Positions 17,086 through 24,939 of a stretch of 64,000 nt of DNA are shown in pieces. The translations under genes were made by a program, and so were the position numbers. Each line of letters starts with the position of its first letter. Positions within the stretch are counted from its first letter, which is position 1. Source of the DNA: DAMCAP01 sp032059445 (GTDB lineage Bacteria > Bacillota > Clostridia > Oscillospirales > Ruminococcaceae); contig DAMCAP010000001.1 of NCBI GenBank assembly GCA_032059445.1, positions 62,001 to 126,000 of the forward strand, in the 5' to 3' direction. The notes below the pieces were generated by a model. The model was not told the origin of the DNA, did not search any database, and worked only from the letters and a program-made list of their open reading frames with translations.

Positions 17086-18561
17086 TTAAACCGAAGCGGA
17101 GTAGTTTGGAGCTTCCTTGGTAATATAGATATCGTGAGGGTGGCTTTCCTTTAAGCCTGCACCTGTGATCCGCACAAACTTTGAGCGCTCATGCAAGTTA
17201 GGGATATCTGCACAGCCACAGTAACCCATACCACTTCTAATACCGCCGATCAGCTGGAAGATGGTATCAGCCAGAGGTCCCTTATAAGGTACTCTACCCT
17301 CTACACCCTCGGGAACAAGCTTCTTGTTATCCTCCTGGAAGTAGCGGTCCTTAGAGCCCTTATCCATAGCACCGATTGAGCCCATGCCACGGTATACCTT
17401 GTAGTTACGACCCTGATAGATCTCGGTTTCACCAGGGGATTCGGTACAGCCCGCCAGCAGAGAGCCCAGCATAACGACATTTGCACCAGCAGCCAGCGCC
17501 TTGACGATGTCGCCCGAGTACTTAATACCACCGTCGGCAATTACAGGGATGCCACGTTTGGCTGCTGCACAGGCGGAGTCATAAATCGCGCTGATCTGAG
17601 GCACGCCGATACCCGCTACCACACGTGTGGTACAGATTGATCCGGGGCCGATGCCTACCTTTACGCAGTCAGCACCTGCATCGATGAGAGCCTCGGTTGC
17701 CTCAGCAGTAGCTACGTTACCTGCGATGATGGCAATCTCGGGGAATGCTGCTCTGACCTTCTTGACACAATCGATGATGCCCTTGGAGTGCCCGTGAGCA
17801 GAATCCAATACCAGCACGTCGACATGTGCATCGACCAGTGCCTTGGCACGCTCTAGCACATCACTGGTTACGCCGATTGCAGCGCCGCAAAGCAGACGGC
17901 CGCCCTTATCCTTAGCGGAATTAGGGTACTTCACTGATTTCTCGATATCTTTGATGGTGATCAGGCCCTTGAGCATCCCCTTACCATCTACGATAGGGAG
18001 CTTCTCGATTTTGTGCTGACGCAGGATCTCCTGCGCCTCTTTCATGGTAACTCCCACAGGGGCGGTGATCAAATTTTCTTTGGTCATGACTTCCTTGATC
18101 TTGACGTTGTAGTCGGCAAGGAAGCGCAGGTCACGGTTGGTGAGGATGCCCACCAGCTTACCCTCAGGGCTACAGATCGGCACACCACTGATCTTGTATC
18201 GACCCATCAGCTCATCGGCATCAAAGACAAAATGCTCGGGGGAGAGATAAAATGGGTTAACGATAACGCCATTTTCGTTTCTCTTTACCTTGTCAACCTC
18301 ACCCGCTTGCTCTTCGATCGACATATTCTTATGTATAATGCCGATGCCGCCCTCTCTGGCGATTGCGATTGCCATAGGTGCGGTGGTTACGGTATCCATT
18401 GCCGCTGTCATAATAGGGGTGTTGAGCACGATATCACGGGCTAACACGGTTTTTAGATTGATTGCATTGGGTAGCACCTCAGAATAAGCAGGCACCAGCA
18501 GCACGTCGTCAAAAGTAAGACCCTCGGAGCCAAACTTCGTCTGGAAATCTGTGTTTAGCAT
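17086..18561 (-). CDS. guaB: IMP dehydrogenase
   Basis: This 491-aa enzyme oxidises IMP to XMP with NAD+, the committed step to guanine nucleotides. The N-terminal barrel segment starts at GLTFDDVLLVPAYSEV. Two CBS domains follow (residues about 90-205, with GVPICSPEGKLVGILTNRDL and KLPIVDGKGMLKGLITIKDI). The catalytic loop GIGPGSICTTRV carries the active-site Cys, and the flap contains YRGMGSIGAM. Length and motif set are complete. It is third in the probable serS-thioesterase-guaB unit, 46 bases after the thioesterase gene. guaB and serS near the origin are a common Bacillota arrangement. Confidence 0.97.
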   Translation of the reverse strand: MLNTDFQTKFGSEGLTFDDVLLVPAYSEVLPNAINLKTVLARDIVLNTPIMTAAMDTVTTAPMAIAIAREGGIGIIHKNMSIEEQAGEVDKVKRNENGVIVNPFYLSPEHFVFDADELMGRYKISGVPICSPEGKLVGILTNRDLRFLADYNVKIKEVMTKENLITAPVGVTMKEAQEILRQHKIEKLPIVDGKGMLKGLITIKDIEKSVKYPNSAKDKGGRLLCGAAIGVTSDVLERAKALVDAHVDVLVLDSAHGHSKGIIDCVKKVRAAFPEIAIIAGNVATAEATEALIDAGADCVKVGIGPGSICTTRVVAGIGVPQISAIYDSACAAAKRGIPVIADGGIKYSGDIVKALAAGANVVMLGSLLAGCTESPGETEIYQGRNYKVYRGMGSIGAMDKGSKDRYFQEDNKKLVPEGVEGRVPYKGPLADTIFQLIGGIRSGMGYCGCADIPNLHERSKFVRITGAGLKESHPHDIYITKEAPNYSASV

Positions 18562-18607
18562 TTCTTTTTCCTCCGTTTATTTTCAGCGTTTGTTTTTTGC
18601 TTTGACC

Positions 18608-19345
18608 CTATTGCGGGTCGCCTGCTGTCAGGATTTGTGCATCAAAGCAGGGTTCTCCCCCCACCGTGCCGATCACGGTGTAGGTACCACCTTCTTTATG
18701 GGTAGCAAGGGCGATTTCATCCCCCAGCTTTGCTTCATTGCGAAATTTTAGGTAAAAACTCTCGACCTTCGCCCCCATCAATTGATCTCCAAAGGCATCG
18801 AGGGCGATATCGATATAGACGGTATTGTTGAGATGGAAATTGCGGTCGATGTCACTTAGCCGCACTGCCCTGGTTTGGGTAGGGGTGAGCCCTTGGGGGA
18901 AGCTATGCTTCTGGGGATCACAAAAGGGCTGATAACCCTGTAAAATTGGCAGCTCATGGCGAAAAGCCCCCGGCCGAAGCAGCCTGTGGCTGACAGGGTC
19001 AACCACCACCCAGACCGTCTGGCACTCTACCAGGAGGCGATCCTCCTCGTCACAGATCACCACCTCACGGTGGAGTCTACTCTTGTGAGAGGGGGCGGGG
19101 CAGGTATAGACCCGTATCTTCTGCCCCGCTCTCGGGTGTAAGACGATGCGGGTCGCTGCCGAAATCATTACAAATACTACGCCCTCACTGATCAAGCGAT
19201 CATAGGGCAAGCCCAGCTCTTCTAAATGACCAGTAGCCACCTCTTGAGCATACCTCTGGATCATCGAGAGCCTAAGCCTGCCATAAGGATCGCACTCAAA
19301 GGACCTCACCGTAAAGCTGCGGCTATAAGGGTAACGATCTACCAT
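18608..19345 (-). CDS. Acyl-ACP thioesterase
   Basis: This 245-aa double-hotdog protein is of the FatA/FatB-like bacterial acyl-ACP thioesterase family. The N-terminal hotdog starts FTVRSFECDPYGRLRLSMI, with a helix RYAQEVATGHL. The second hotdog contains DRNFHLNNTVYIDIALDAF, where the Asn-His pair corresponds to the catalytic region. It would release free fatty acids from acyl carrier protein in the cytosol. Its start overlaps the end of serS by seven bases, which indicates translational coupling. The specific chain length cannot be read from sequence. Confidence 0.85.
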   Translation of the reverse strand: MVDRYPYSRSFTVRSFECDPYGRLRLSMIQRYAQEVATGHLEELGLPYDRLISEGVVFVMISAATRIVLHPRAGQKIRVYTCPAPSHKSRLHREVVICDEEDRLLVECQTVWVVVDPVSHRLLRPGAFRHELPILQGYQPFCDPQKHSFPQGLTPTQTRAVRLSDIDRNFHLNNTVYIDIALDAFGDQLMGAKVESFYLKFRNEAKLGDEIALATHKEGGTYTVIGTVGGEPCFDAQILTAGDPQ

Positions 19346-20619
19346 TTGCTGATCCGCTCGCAGCCCATATAAGGCACCAGCGCCTCTGGGATCGTTACAC
19401 TGCCGTCATCATTTTGATAGTTCTCGAGGATAGCGGCTACTGTTCTGCCGATCGCTACGCCAGAGCCGTTTAGGGTGTGGACAAGCTGTGCCTTGTCGCC
19501 CTTTTCATTCTTAAAGCGGATACCCGCGCGCCTTGCCTGATAATCCTCAAAGTTGGAGCAGCTGGAGATCTCTACATACCTGCCATAAGAAGGCATCCAT
19601 ACCTCGATGTCGTAGGTCTTGGCACTGCTAAAGCCCATATCTCCGGTACAAAGCAGCACCACACGGTAGGGCAGACCCAGCCCAGCAAGCACACGCTCTG
19701 CATCGGCTGTTAGAGCCTCTAGCTCTGCGTAGCTATCTTCTGGCTTGGTAAACTTCACAAGCTCCACCTTGTTAAACTGGTGCTGGCGGATTAGTCCTCT
19801 GGTATCGCGACCTGCGGAGCCAGCCTCGGCTCTAAAGCATGCGGAGTACGCGCAATATTTGATGGTGAGATCACTGCCCGAGAGGATCTCATCTCTGTGC
19901 ATATTGGTGACAGGCACCTCAGCGGTAGGGATCAGATAATAATCAAGACCCTCCAGCTTAAACATATCCTCTTCAAACTTTGGAAGCTGACCTGTGCCGG
20001 TCATCGAAGCCCTATTGGCGATGAAGGGGGGCAGGATCTCAGTATAGCCGTGGGCGGTGTGGGTGTTGAGGAAGTAGTTAATAACCGCTCTCTCTAGCCT
20101 AGCACCTAAGCCACGATAGAAGTGAAACCTTGCACCGGTTACCTTAGCGGCAGTTTCGGGATCGAGGATCTTTAGATCAGCGCCGATATCCCAGTGGCCC
20201 TTGGGCTCATAGGGGAATTCTCTAGGGGTGCCCACACGGCGCACCTCCACGTTATCTTTATCATCCTTGCCCTCGGGCACCTCACTGTTTGGGATATTGG
20301 GTATATTATAGAGCAGCTCCTGCTGTTTGGCCTCCAGCTCGGCGATCTTTAGATCGTTTTCCTTGACTTCCTCGGCGATGGACTTCATCCGGCTCATCAG
20401 CTCGGTGGTGTCCTGCCCGGCCTTTTTCATCTGAGGGATTTCCTTACTGGCCTTGTTTTGCTGGGCTTTAAGCTCGTCGTTTTGGGAGGAAATCTGCCTG
20501 CGCTCCTCGTCTATCAACACGATTTGGTCGATGACTTCACATAGCTGAGGCTTCCCTCTGCGAAGCACACCGTTCTTTGCCGCTTGGGGGTCTTGCCTGA
20601 TCAAACGGATGTCTAACAT
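19339..20619 (-). CDS. serS: Seryl-tRNA synthetase
   Basis: This 426-aa class II synthetase charges tRNA-Ser. The N-terminal MLDIRLIRQDP starts a long antiparallel coiled-coil arm (residues about 28-105, with heptads rich in Glu, Lys and Leu) that grips the tRNA long variable arm. The catalytic core holds class II motif 2 (FRAEAGSAGRDTRGLIRQHQF) and motif 3 (GSGVAIGRTVAAILEN). ATG 20619 is preceded by AGGTGAAGG. No T-box signature (such as the GGTGG anti-terminator bulge) is visible upstream. It leads the serS-thioesterase-guaB unit. Confidence 0.97.
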   Translation of the reverse strand: MLDIRLIRQDPQAAKNGVLRRGKPQLCEVIDQIVLIDEERRQISSQNDELKAQQNKASKEIPQMKKAGQDTTELMSRMKSIAEEVKENDLKIAELEAKQQELLYNIPNIPNSEVPEGKDDKDNVEVRRVGTPREFPYEPKGHWDIGADLKILDPETAAKVTGARFHFYRGLGARLERAVINYFLNTHTAHGYTEILPPFIANRASMTGTGQLPKFEEDMFKLEGLDYYLIPTAEVPVTNMHRDEILSGSDLTIKYCAYSACFRAEAGSAGRDTRGLIRQHQFNKVELVKFTKPEDSYAELEALTADAERVLAGLGLPYRVVLLCTGDMGFSSAKTYDIEVWMPSYGRYVEISSCSNFEDYQARRAGIRFKNEKGDKAQLVHTLNGSGVAIGRTVAAILENYQNDDGSVTIPEALVPYMGCERISKW

Positions 20620-20952
20620 AACCTTCACCTTTCTTTTCGTTAGTATGGTTCTAGGGCGTTTCTGAAAACCCCTACCCTGCCTTGAGCCTTTGAGTTCCCC
20701 CAAAAAGCTGCCCGCTACAGATAAACAGTCTTCACAAACGCCCTTTTGCAGAAACAGGCATGGCGCGAAGCCCTGCCGTTTTCTAATTATCCACCATATG
20801 AATATTATTTATATTGTACTGAAATTTTTGCTCTTGTCTAGAAAAAAAAATATATTTTGGATTTATTGGAGGCTTCCTTAAAATCACACAGAGATGATAG
20901 TCATAGTTTGTACAAAACGCTGTAGATTATACTTTTGCACTTTAAAACAAAG
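20620..20952. other. Intergenic region upstream of serS
   Basis: About 330 bases between parB and serS. AAACAGGCATGGCGC...GCCCTGCCGTTT (about 20753-20783) forms an imperfect hairpin that would lie in the serS leader. I looked for T-box motifs and did not find them. No gene is visible. Confidence 0.4.
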
Positions 20953-21819
20953 CTAGCGATTGTCGTCATTCGGTGCGAGCAGGCGCACAAACTCCTCCAG
21001 CTCATCTCGAGAGTGGAAGGATAAGGTCAGCCGACCCTTACCCTTGCTGTCAGCAACCACCTTGACCTTACGGCCTAAATACTCATGAAGGGAAAGCTCA
21101 ATCTCTTTGTAGTAGCTCATCCCCTCCCCGGCTTTGAGGATCTTGGTAGGGGCAGCCTGGGGCTTCTGCTTCGCAAGCTCCTCCGCCTGCCTTACAGATA
21201 ATCCTTTTTCTACAATCAGTCGCGCAAGCTCGATTGCATGCTGCTTTTCTAGCGGCACCAGCGCTCTGGCATGACCTGCGGTAAGCTTGCCGGCATTTAG
21301 CAGCTGCGCAACCTCCTCGGGTAGGCTCAGGAGCCGAAGCGCATTGGCAACAGCAGGGCGTGAGCGCCCTACCCGCTGTGCGATCTCCTCCTGAGTAAGG
21401 CCATAGACCTCCATCAGCTGGCGGTAGCCCAGCGCTTCTTCCATAGGGGTCAGATCCTCACGCATGAGGTTCTCCACCAGAGCCAGCTCCATTGCTTCAC
21501 GGTCGCTGAGCTCTTTGACCACTACCGGCAGCTGGGTGATACCTGCGCTACGGGCAGCGCGCCATCTGCGCTCTCCCGCTACGATCTGATACCGTCCATT
21601 TGCCATAGGGCGCACCACCAACGGCTGCAATACCCCATGCTGGCGGATCGATTCGCTTAGCTCCAGCAGCTGCTGGGGGTCAAAGCTACTGCGGGGCTGG
21701 CTGCGGTTTGGCTCTATCTCATCGATATGTAGTGTGTTGATCGCCGGCTCAGTAGTAGTATTGTCCGCAAACAAAGCTTCCAGTCCTTTACCAAGACCAG
21801 ATTTTTTTGGCTTTGCCAT
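20953..21819 (-). CDS. parB: Chromosome-partitioning protein ParB (Spo0J)
   Basis: This 288-aa parS-binding CTPase acts in chromosome segregation. The N-terminus is the typical GLGKGLEALF. The ParB/Srx domain contains the arginine patch VAGERRWRAARSAG, and the helix-turn-helix region reads LTQEEIAQRVGRSRPAVANALRLL. The C-terminal dimerisation domain is present, ending with FVRLLAPND. Start 21819 has AAAGGAG eight bases upstream, which rules out an in-frame GTG two codons earlier. It follows parA by 49 bases. I saw no exact parS palindrome in the window. Confidence 0.95.
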   Translation of the reverse strand: MAKPKKSGLGKGLEALFADNTTTEPAINTLHIDEIEPNRSQPRSSFDPQQLLELSESIRQHGVLQPLVVRPMANGRYQIVAGERRWRAARSAGITQLPVVVKELSDREAMELALVENLMREDLTPMEEALGYRQLMEVYGLTQEEIAQRVGRSRPAVANALRLLSLPEEVAQLLNAGKLTAGHARALVPLEKQHAIELARLIVEKGLSVRQAEELAKQKPQAAPTKILKAGEGMSYYKEIELSLHEYLGRKVKVVADSKGKGRLTLSFHSRDELEEFVRLLAPNDDNR

Positions 21820-21868
21820 CTGCACTGCTCCTTTCAGCCTCTTAGGGCATGATCATACCCTTTGGGGC

Positions 21869-22636
21869 TTATCTGTTGTGATTATCCAGCATCTCCGCCG
21901 CCAGATCAAGGTAGGTCATGGCACCGCGGGAGCCCTTATCAAAGTAATATACAGGCATGCCATAGCTGGGCGCTTCCGACAGCCTTACGTTACGAGGGAT
22001 CAGCGTCTTAAACACCTTGTTGGGGAAGTACTTTTTGACCTCCTCCACTACCTGCAAGGTCAGGTTGAGCCTGCCGTCAAACATCGTCAGCAGCACTCCT
22101 TCATTCTCAAGGCGCTGATTATACAGCCGCTTGACCTGCCTTACGGTAGAGATCAGCTGGCTTAATCCCTCCAGCGCATAGTACTCACACTGGGTAGGGA
22201 TCAAATATGTATCGGCCGCCGTCAGAGCATTGATAGTAATCATCCCCAATGAGGGCGGGCAGTCTATGATAATATAATCATACTCGCTTACTTGCGAGAT
22301 CAAGCCCTGCTTTAGGCGTAGCATGCGGTCAGGCATGGCAGCCATCTCGATCTCAGCCGCTGCCAGATCCATCCCCGCAGGGATGATATCTACATTGTCA
22401 TACTGGGTGCTCTGCTTGATCTCCTCGGCCAAGACACCGTCTACAAGCAGGTTATAGGTGGATTTGCTCAAGGTTTTTTTGGCTATGCCAAAGCCGCTGG
22501 TGCCATTACCCTGTGGGTCTGCATCGCAAAAAAGCACTTTCTTCCCTAGCACGCCCAGACTGGCAGCCAGATTGACGGCGGTAGTGGTTTTGCCCACTCC
22601 ACCTTTTTGATTGGTAATCGCAATAACCTTCCCCAA
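21869..22636 (-). CDS. parA: Chromosome-partitioning ATPase ParA (Soj)
   Basis: This 255-aa deviant Walker ATPase acts with ParB in segregation and, in Bacillota, affects replication initiation. Motifs are KGGVGKTTTAVN (Walker A with signature Lys), FCDADPQGN (Walker A') and YIIIDCPPSLG (Walker B). The usual small-Soj length shows there is no extra N-terminal regulatory domain. AAGGAGGG precedes the start. parA-parB together with nearby serS and guaB mark this as a chromosomal partition locus rather than a plasmid one (inference from neighbours). Confidence 0.96.
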   Translation of the reverse strand: MGKVIAITNQKGGVGKTTTAVNLAASLGVLGKKVLFCDADPQGNGTSGFGIAKKTLSKSTYNLLVDGVLAEEIKQSTQYDNVDIIPAGMDLAAAEIEMAAMPDRMLRLKQGLISQVSEYDYIIIDCPPSLGMITINALTAADTYLIPTQCEYYALEGLSQLISTVRQVKRLYNQRLENEGVLLTMFDGRLNLTLQVVEEVKKYFPNKVFKTLIPRNVRLSEAPSYGMPVYYFDKGSRGAMTYLDLAAEMLDNHNR

Positions 22637-23020
22637 GCTATACCCTCCTTGATAGGTATTTGATATCTATAAAATTTTTGTGCAGCAAAGCCCCAACGGG
22701 TCTTTTGTGCAGATAACAGTTGATGCCAGCAGCACCCCGATAGTGCCATCATCCTACAATCTATGGGGTAGGTAGGGTTTTCTATCCTATCAACGCCGTT
22801 AGTCCTAAAAACAGACCATATTTACAGTAGCTTGTTGTTATTATAGCATACAAACCCCATAATTCAAACTTTTACGCCTAAATTTTTTGCCAAATTCTTG
22901 TGGCAATCTCACCCGGTTATATTTGCCAATCAAGTGGGCAACCCTGTCACCTTATTGAGATTTTGGCATACTATGTTAATGACCAGTCGGTCTACCCTTT
23001 TATAGAAAGGGGGGGCAAAT
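22637..23020. other. Divergent promoter region, parA and Cys-rich gene
   Basis: About 380 AT-rich bases between the divergently read parA and Cys-rich genes. Both promoters must lie here, but no hexamer pair is clear enough to call. No ORF with a ribosome-binding site is seen. Confidence 0.35.
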
Positions 23021-23248
23021 ATGTGTGACTGTAATACTGGTTCTTTCTCAGCTTTTGAAGGCGCTGATAACCTAGAGGCAGAGATGCTACGTGGATCAGG
23101 CGGTGGTATGAGCTGCAATGGTATGCGGTTTTGTTCAAGATGCTGGCGCTGGCATTTTTGCTGCTGCTGGAGGTTCTGCCCACGCTGCAATCGTTGGTTC
23201 TGCTGCCCATCAAATTGCGGCTGTTGCCGTTGCTGCTGCTGTAGATAA
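23021..23248 (+). CDS. Cysteine-rich small protein (75 aa, 19 Cys)
   Basis: ATG 23021 follows AAAGGGGGGG by five bases, and the frame is closed by an intrinsic terminator 41 bases after the stop, so this looks like a complete monocistronic gene. The first 30 residues are ordinary (FSAFEGADNLEAEML, then a GGG hinge). The rest is Cys, Trp, Arg and Phe with CxxC and CCCC runs (CSRCWRW, CPRCNRW, CGCCRC). Nineteen of 75 residues are Cys. There is no signal peptide. I do not recognise a family. Metal binding or a disulfide-linked spore-coat role would fit, but neither is shown. Confidence 0.55.
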   Translation: MCDCNTGSFSAFEGADNLEAEMLRGSGGGMSCNGMRFCSRCWRWHFCCCWRFCPRCNRWFCCPSNCGCCRCCCCR

Positions 23249-23289
23249 ACCTTTGCATGCAATCTGCCATAGGCATTAACCTTATAATT

Positions 23290-23323
23290 AAAAGCCGCTG
23301 CCCAACAAGCAGCGGCTTTTTTT
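23290..23323 (+). terminator. Intrinsic terminator of the Cys-rich gene
   Basis: AAAAGCCGCTGC pairs with GCAGCGGCTTTTTTT across a CCAACAA loop. Confidence 0.9.
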
Positions 23324-23382
23324 CGGTATAAATCCATGATAACTTCAAAGAATTGTATCAAATAGCCTTGTGTCCCCTGCAA

Positions 23383-23411
23383 TTGACTTGCAGCGAGCGC
23401 AGCAGTATACT
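23383..23411 (+). promoter_or_regulatory. Sigma-A-type promoter before the DUF4430 gene
   Basis: TTGACT at 23383-23388, a 17-base spacer and TATACT at 23406-23411. The gene starts 32 bases later behind AAAGGAG. Confidence 0.75.
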
Positions 23412-23443
23412 ATAAATACAAATTTATACACAAAGGAGCAATT

Positions 23444-23845
23444 ATGAAGGACAAGCTAAGCAGCCGCAAGCTCGCTGCAGGAGTGATCCTGTTGATCGCG
23501 CTGATAAGCACATTTGCCTTTATCTACCCGAAATTCGCCCCCAAAGGGATGACGGGTAAAAAAAGCATCACTATAGAGATCATCACCCCCGATAATACCC
23601 GAGAGCTAAGGATCACCACCAAGGCTAAGTTTCTGCGAGGCGCTTTGGATCAGGAAAATCTCGTCCAAGGGGAGGAAGGCAGCTTCGGCCTCTACGTCAA
23701 AACCGTAGACGGGGTAACTGCCGATCAAAACAAGCAAGAATGGTGGAAGTTTACCAAAAGCGGTGAAATGCTCAACACCTCGGTAGACCAGACCCCCATT
23801 GCCGACGGCGATCAATACGAAATCACCTTTACTAAGGGCTGGTAG
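23444..23845 (+). CDS. Membrane-anchored DUF4430 protein
   Basis: This 133-aa protein has an N-terminal anchor (LAAGVILLIALISTFAFIY) and an extracellular domain with ITIEIITPDNTRELRI, GEEGSFGLYVKTVDGV and EWWKFTKSGE. These match DUF4430, a domain related to the C-terminal part of transcobalamin-type binders. It probably sits outside the membrane and presents a ligand. It is followed eight bases later by an ECF transporter S-component, so the pair probably forms a vitamin uptake route, with cobalamin as the leading guess because of the DUF4430 relation (inference). No cobalamin riboswitch is apparent upstream. Confidence 0.78.
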   Translation: MKDKLSSRKLAAGVILLIALISTFAFIYPKFAPKGMTGKKSITIEIITPDNTRELRITTKAKFLRGALDQENLVQGEEGSFGLYVKTVDGVTADQNKQEWWKFTKSGEMLNTSVDQTPIADGDQYEITFTKGW

Positions 23846-23853
23846 CGACACCT

Positions 23854-24342
23854 ATGCTGACGATTAAGGAGCTGGTGCGTCTCTCGCTCTTGTCATCACT
23901 GATGATGGTAGCACAAGTGGGCATGGCTTTTTTGCCCAATATTGAGCTGGTTTCTCTCCTGTGCATCGGCTACACCCTAAGCCTTGGCAAAAAAGCCCTT
24001 TATGTCATCTATATATTTGTGCTGATGCAGGGGCTGCTCTACGGCTTTGGCTTATGGTGGCTGTGCTACCTGTATGTATGGACGATCCTATGGGGTGTTA
24101 CCATGCTGCTCTCCTCTATGGAGGCACCGCTTGGCTGGGCGGTGGTGTCGGGGCTGTTTGGGTTGTTTTTTGGCATGCTCACCGCCCTGCCTTATCTATT
24201 AACTGGGGGGTTCTCCATGGCTTTTGCTTACTGGGTCAATGGCATCCCGTTTGACATTGCTCATTGCATCGGCAATTTCGCCGCAGCTCTTATCCTGTTA
24301 AAGCCACTGCGCAGGATTTTAGAGGGATTTCTAAAAGGCTAG
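23854..24342 (+). CDS. ECF transporter S-component (substrate unknown)
   Basis: This 162-aa membrane protein has five or six spans. The early PNIELVSLLCIGYTLSLGKKAL is typical of energy-coupling-factor substrate-binding subunits. A Gly-rich late segment (YWVNGIPFDIAHCIGNFAAALIL) also fits. The shared EcfA/EcfT module is not encoded here, so it would dock to a module encoded elsewhere. It is coupled to the DUF4430 gene. The substrate may be a corrinoid or similar vitamin, but this is inferred only from the partner. Confidence 0.75.
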   Translation: MLTIKELVRLSLLSSLMMVAQVGMAFLPNIELVSLLCIGYTLSLGKKALYVIYIFVLMQGLLYGFGLWWLCYLYVWTILWGVTMLLSSMEAPLGWAVVSGLFGLFFGMLTALPYLLTGGFSMAFAYWVNGIPFDIAHCIGNFAAALILLKPLRRILEGFLKG

Positions 24343-24361
24343 CAAAGCAGGAAAAATTTAC

Positions 24362-24391
24362 TTGATCTGGCGCTGATAAATATGATATAAT
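24362..24391 (+). promoter_or_regulatory. Sigma-A-type promoter of the ABC exporter leader
   Basis: TTGATC at 24362-24367, 18 bases, then TATAAT at 24386-24391. It begins a transcript with a leader of about 540 bases before the first exporter gene. Confidence 0.7.
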
Positions 24392-24591
24392 GAGCTTGCG
24401 TTTATTATATCCACTTATTTGACGCGCCTACGGAGATGGGCAAGTATATGTTGATGATATCATACACGCAGGCGGTTTATGGGAGTATAGGTAACGATAC
24501 CTCAATACCCCAGAGCCATCAAATCATGCAAGGGCTGTTACTACAACCATATTGCATCATTTCATTTTAAATACGAAAGGTGGTGAACGAC

Positions 24592-24852
24592 ATGACACAA
24601 TCTAGCTGCGTAAGACTACTATGCGACTCGGCTACAGCCAAAATCTTGTTGGTACAGGTTAGCTGCGCCCTTATGGCCAGAGCAAATCATCGGATGGCAG
24701 GCATTTCTGCCCGTGCACAGGAGCAGTGCGCCTTTTTGGCTATTGTTACACCTGTGAAATCATCCGCTATTGCAGCCACAAGGGGTAAGTCTGCCCATTT
24801 ACAACTACAAGATTGTTTTGAATGCCGTTCGCCGCATAAAATAGCGTCTTAG
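24592..24852 (+). CDS. Small ORF in the ABC exporter leader (86 aa)
   Basis: ATG 24592 follows AAAGGTGGTGA by five bases, a good ribosome-binding site. The product has no transmembrane segment or recognised domain; it is Ala/Ser-rich with five Cys residues (SSCVRLLC, ALMARANHRM, DCFECRS). It could be a translated leader whose ribosome movement sets the fold of the downstream terminator, or chance coding within a structured RNA. I lean toward the regulatory reading because of its place between promoter and terminator. Confidence 0.35.
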   Translation: MTQSSCVRLLCDSATAKILLVQVSCALMARANHRMAGISARAQEQCAFLAIVTPVKSSAIAATRGKSAHLQLQDCFECRSPHKIAS

Positions 24853-24873
24853 TGCGCTTTACTATGCAGTGTC

Positions 24874-24912
24874 ATACCCTGTGCAGTCAAACAATCTGCA
24901 CAGGGTATTTTT
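24874..24912 (+). terminator. Intrinsic terminator just before the ABC exporter
   Basis: ATACCCTGTGCAG (24874-24886) and CTGCACAGGGTAT (24896-24908) form a 13-bp perfect stem followed by TTTTT. The first exporter ORF starts 27 bases later. Confidence 0.92.
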
Positions 24913-24939
24913 ATGCCCAAAAACAGAAAGGAACCTACT

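Larger units (their letters stand above)
24398..24912 (+). ncRNA. Structured leader with terminal terminator (candidate cis-regulator)
   Basis: Between a clear promoter and the ABC exporter lies about 515 bases with several hairpins. They include AGGTAACGATACCT, CAGAGCC pairing with GGGCTG, ATGCAA pairing with TTGCAT, and GGCAGGCATTTCTGCC. The region finishes in a strong intrinsic terminator directly before the exporter start. No further promoter fits between terminator and gene. The exporter should therefore depend on read-through, as expected for a riboswitch or attenuator. It matches no class I can name. A small ORF (24592-24852) lies inside. Confidence 0.5.

Noticed and set aside
20620..20952. 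Possible T-box leader of serS
   Set aside because: The conserved T-box and anti-terminator sequences are not present in the minus-strand leader; only an ordinary hairpin is seen.
20953..22800. parS site near parA/parB
   Set aside because: I searched by eye for the TGTTTCACGTGAAACA-type palindrome near these genes and saw none; a computed scan of the genome is needed.
22930..23382. A 150-codon Gln-rich minus-strand frame
   Set aside because: It lies antisense to the Cys-rich gene; poly-Gln arises from the TGC/TGT-rich Cys codons of the real gene, and it has no good ribosome-binding site.
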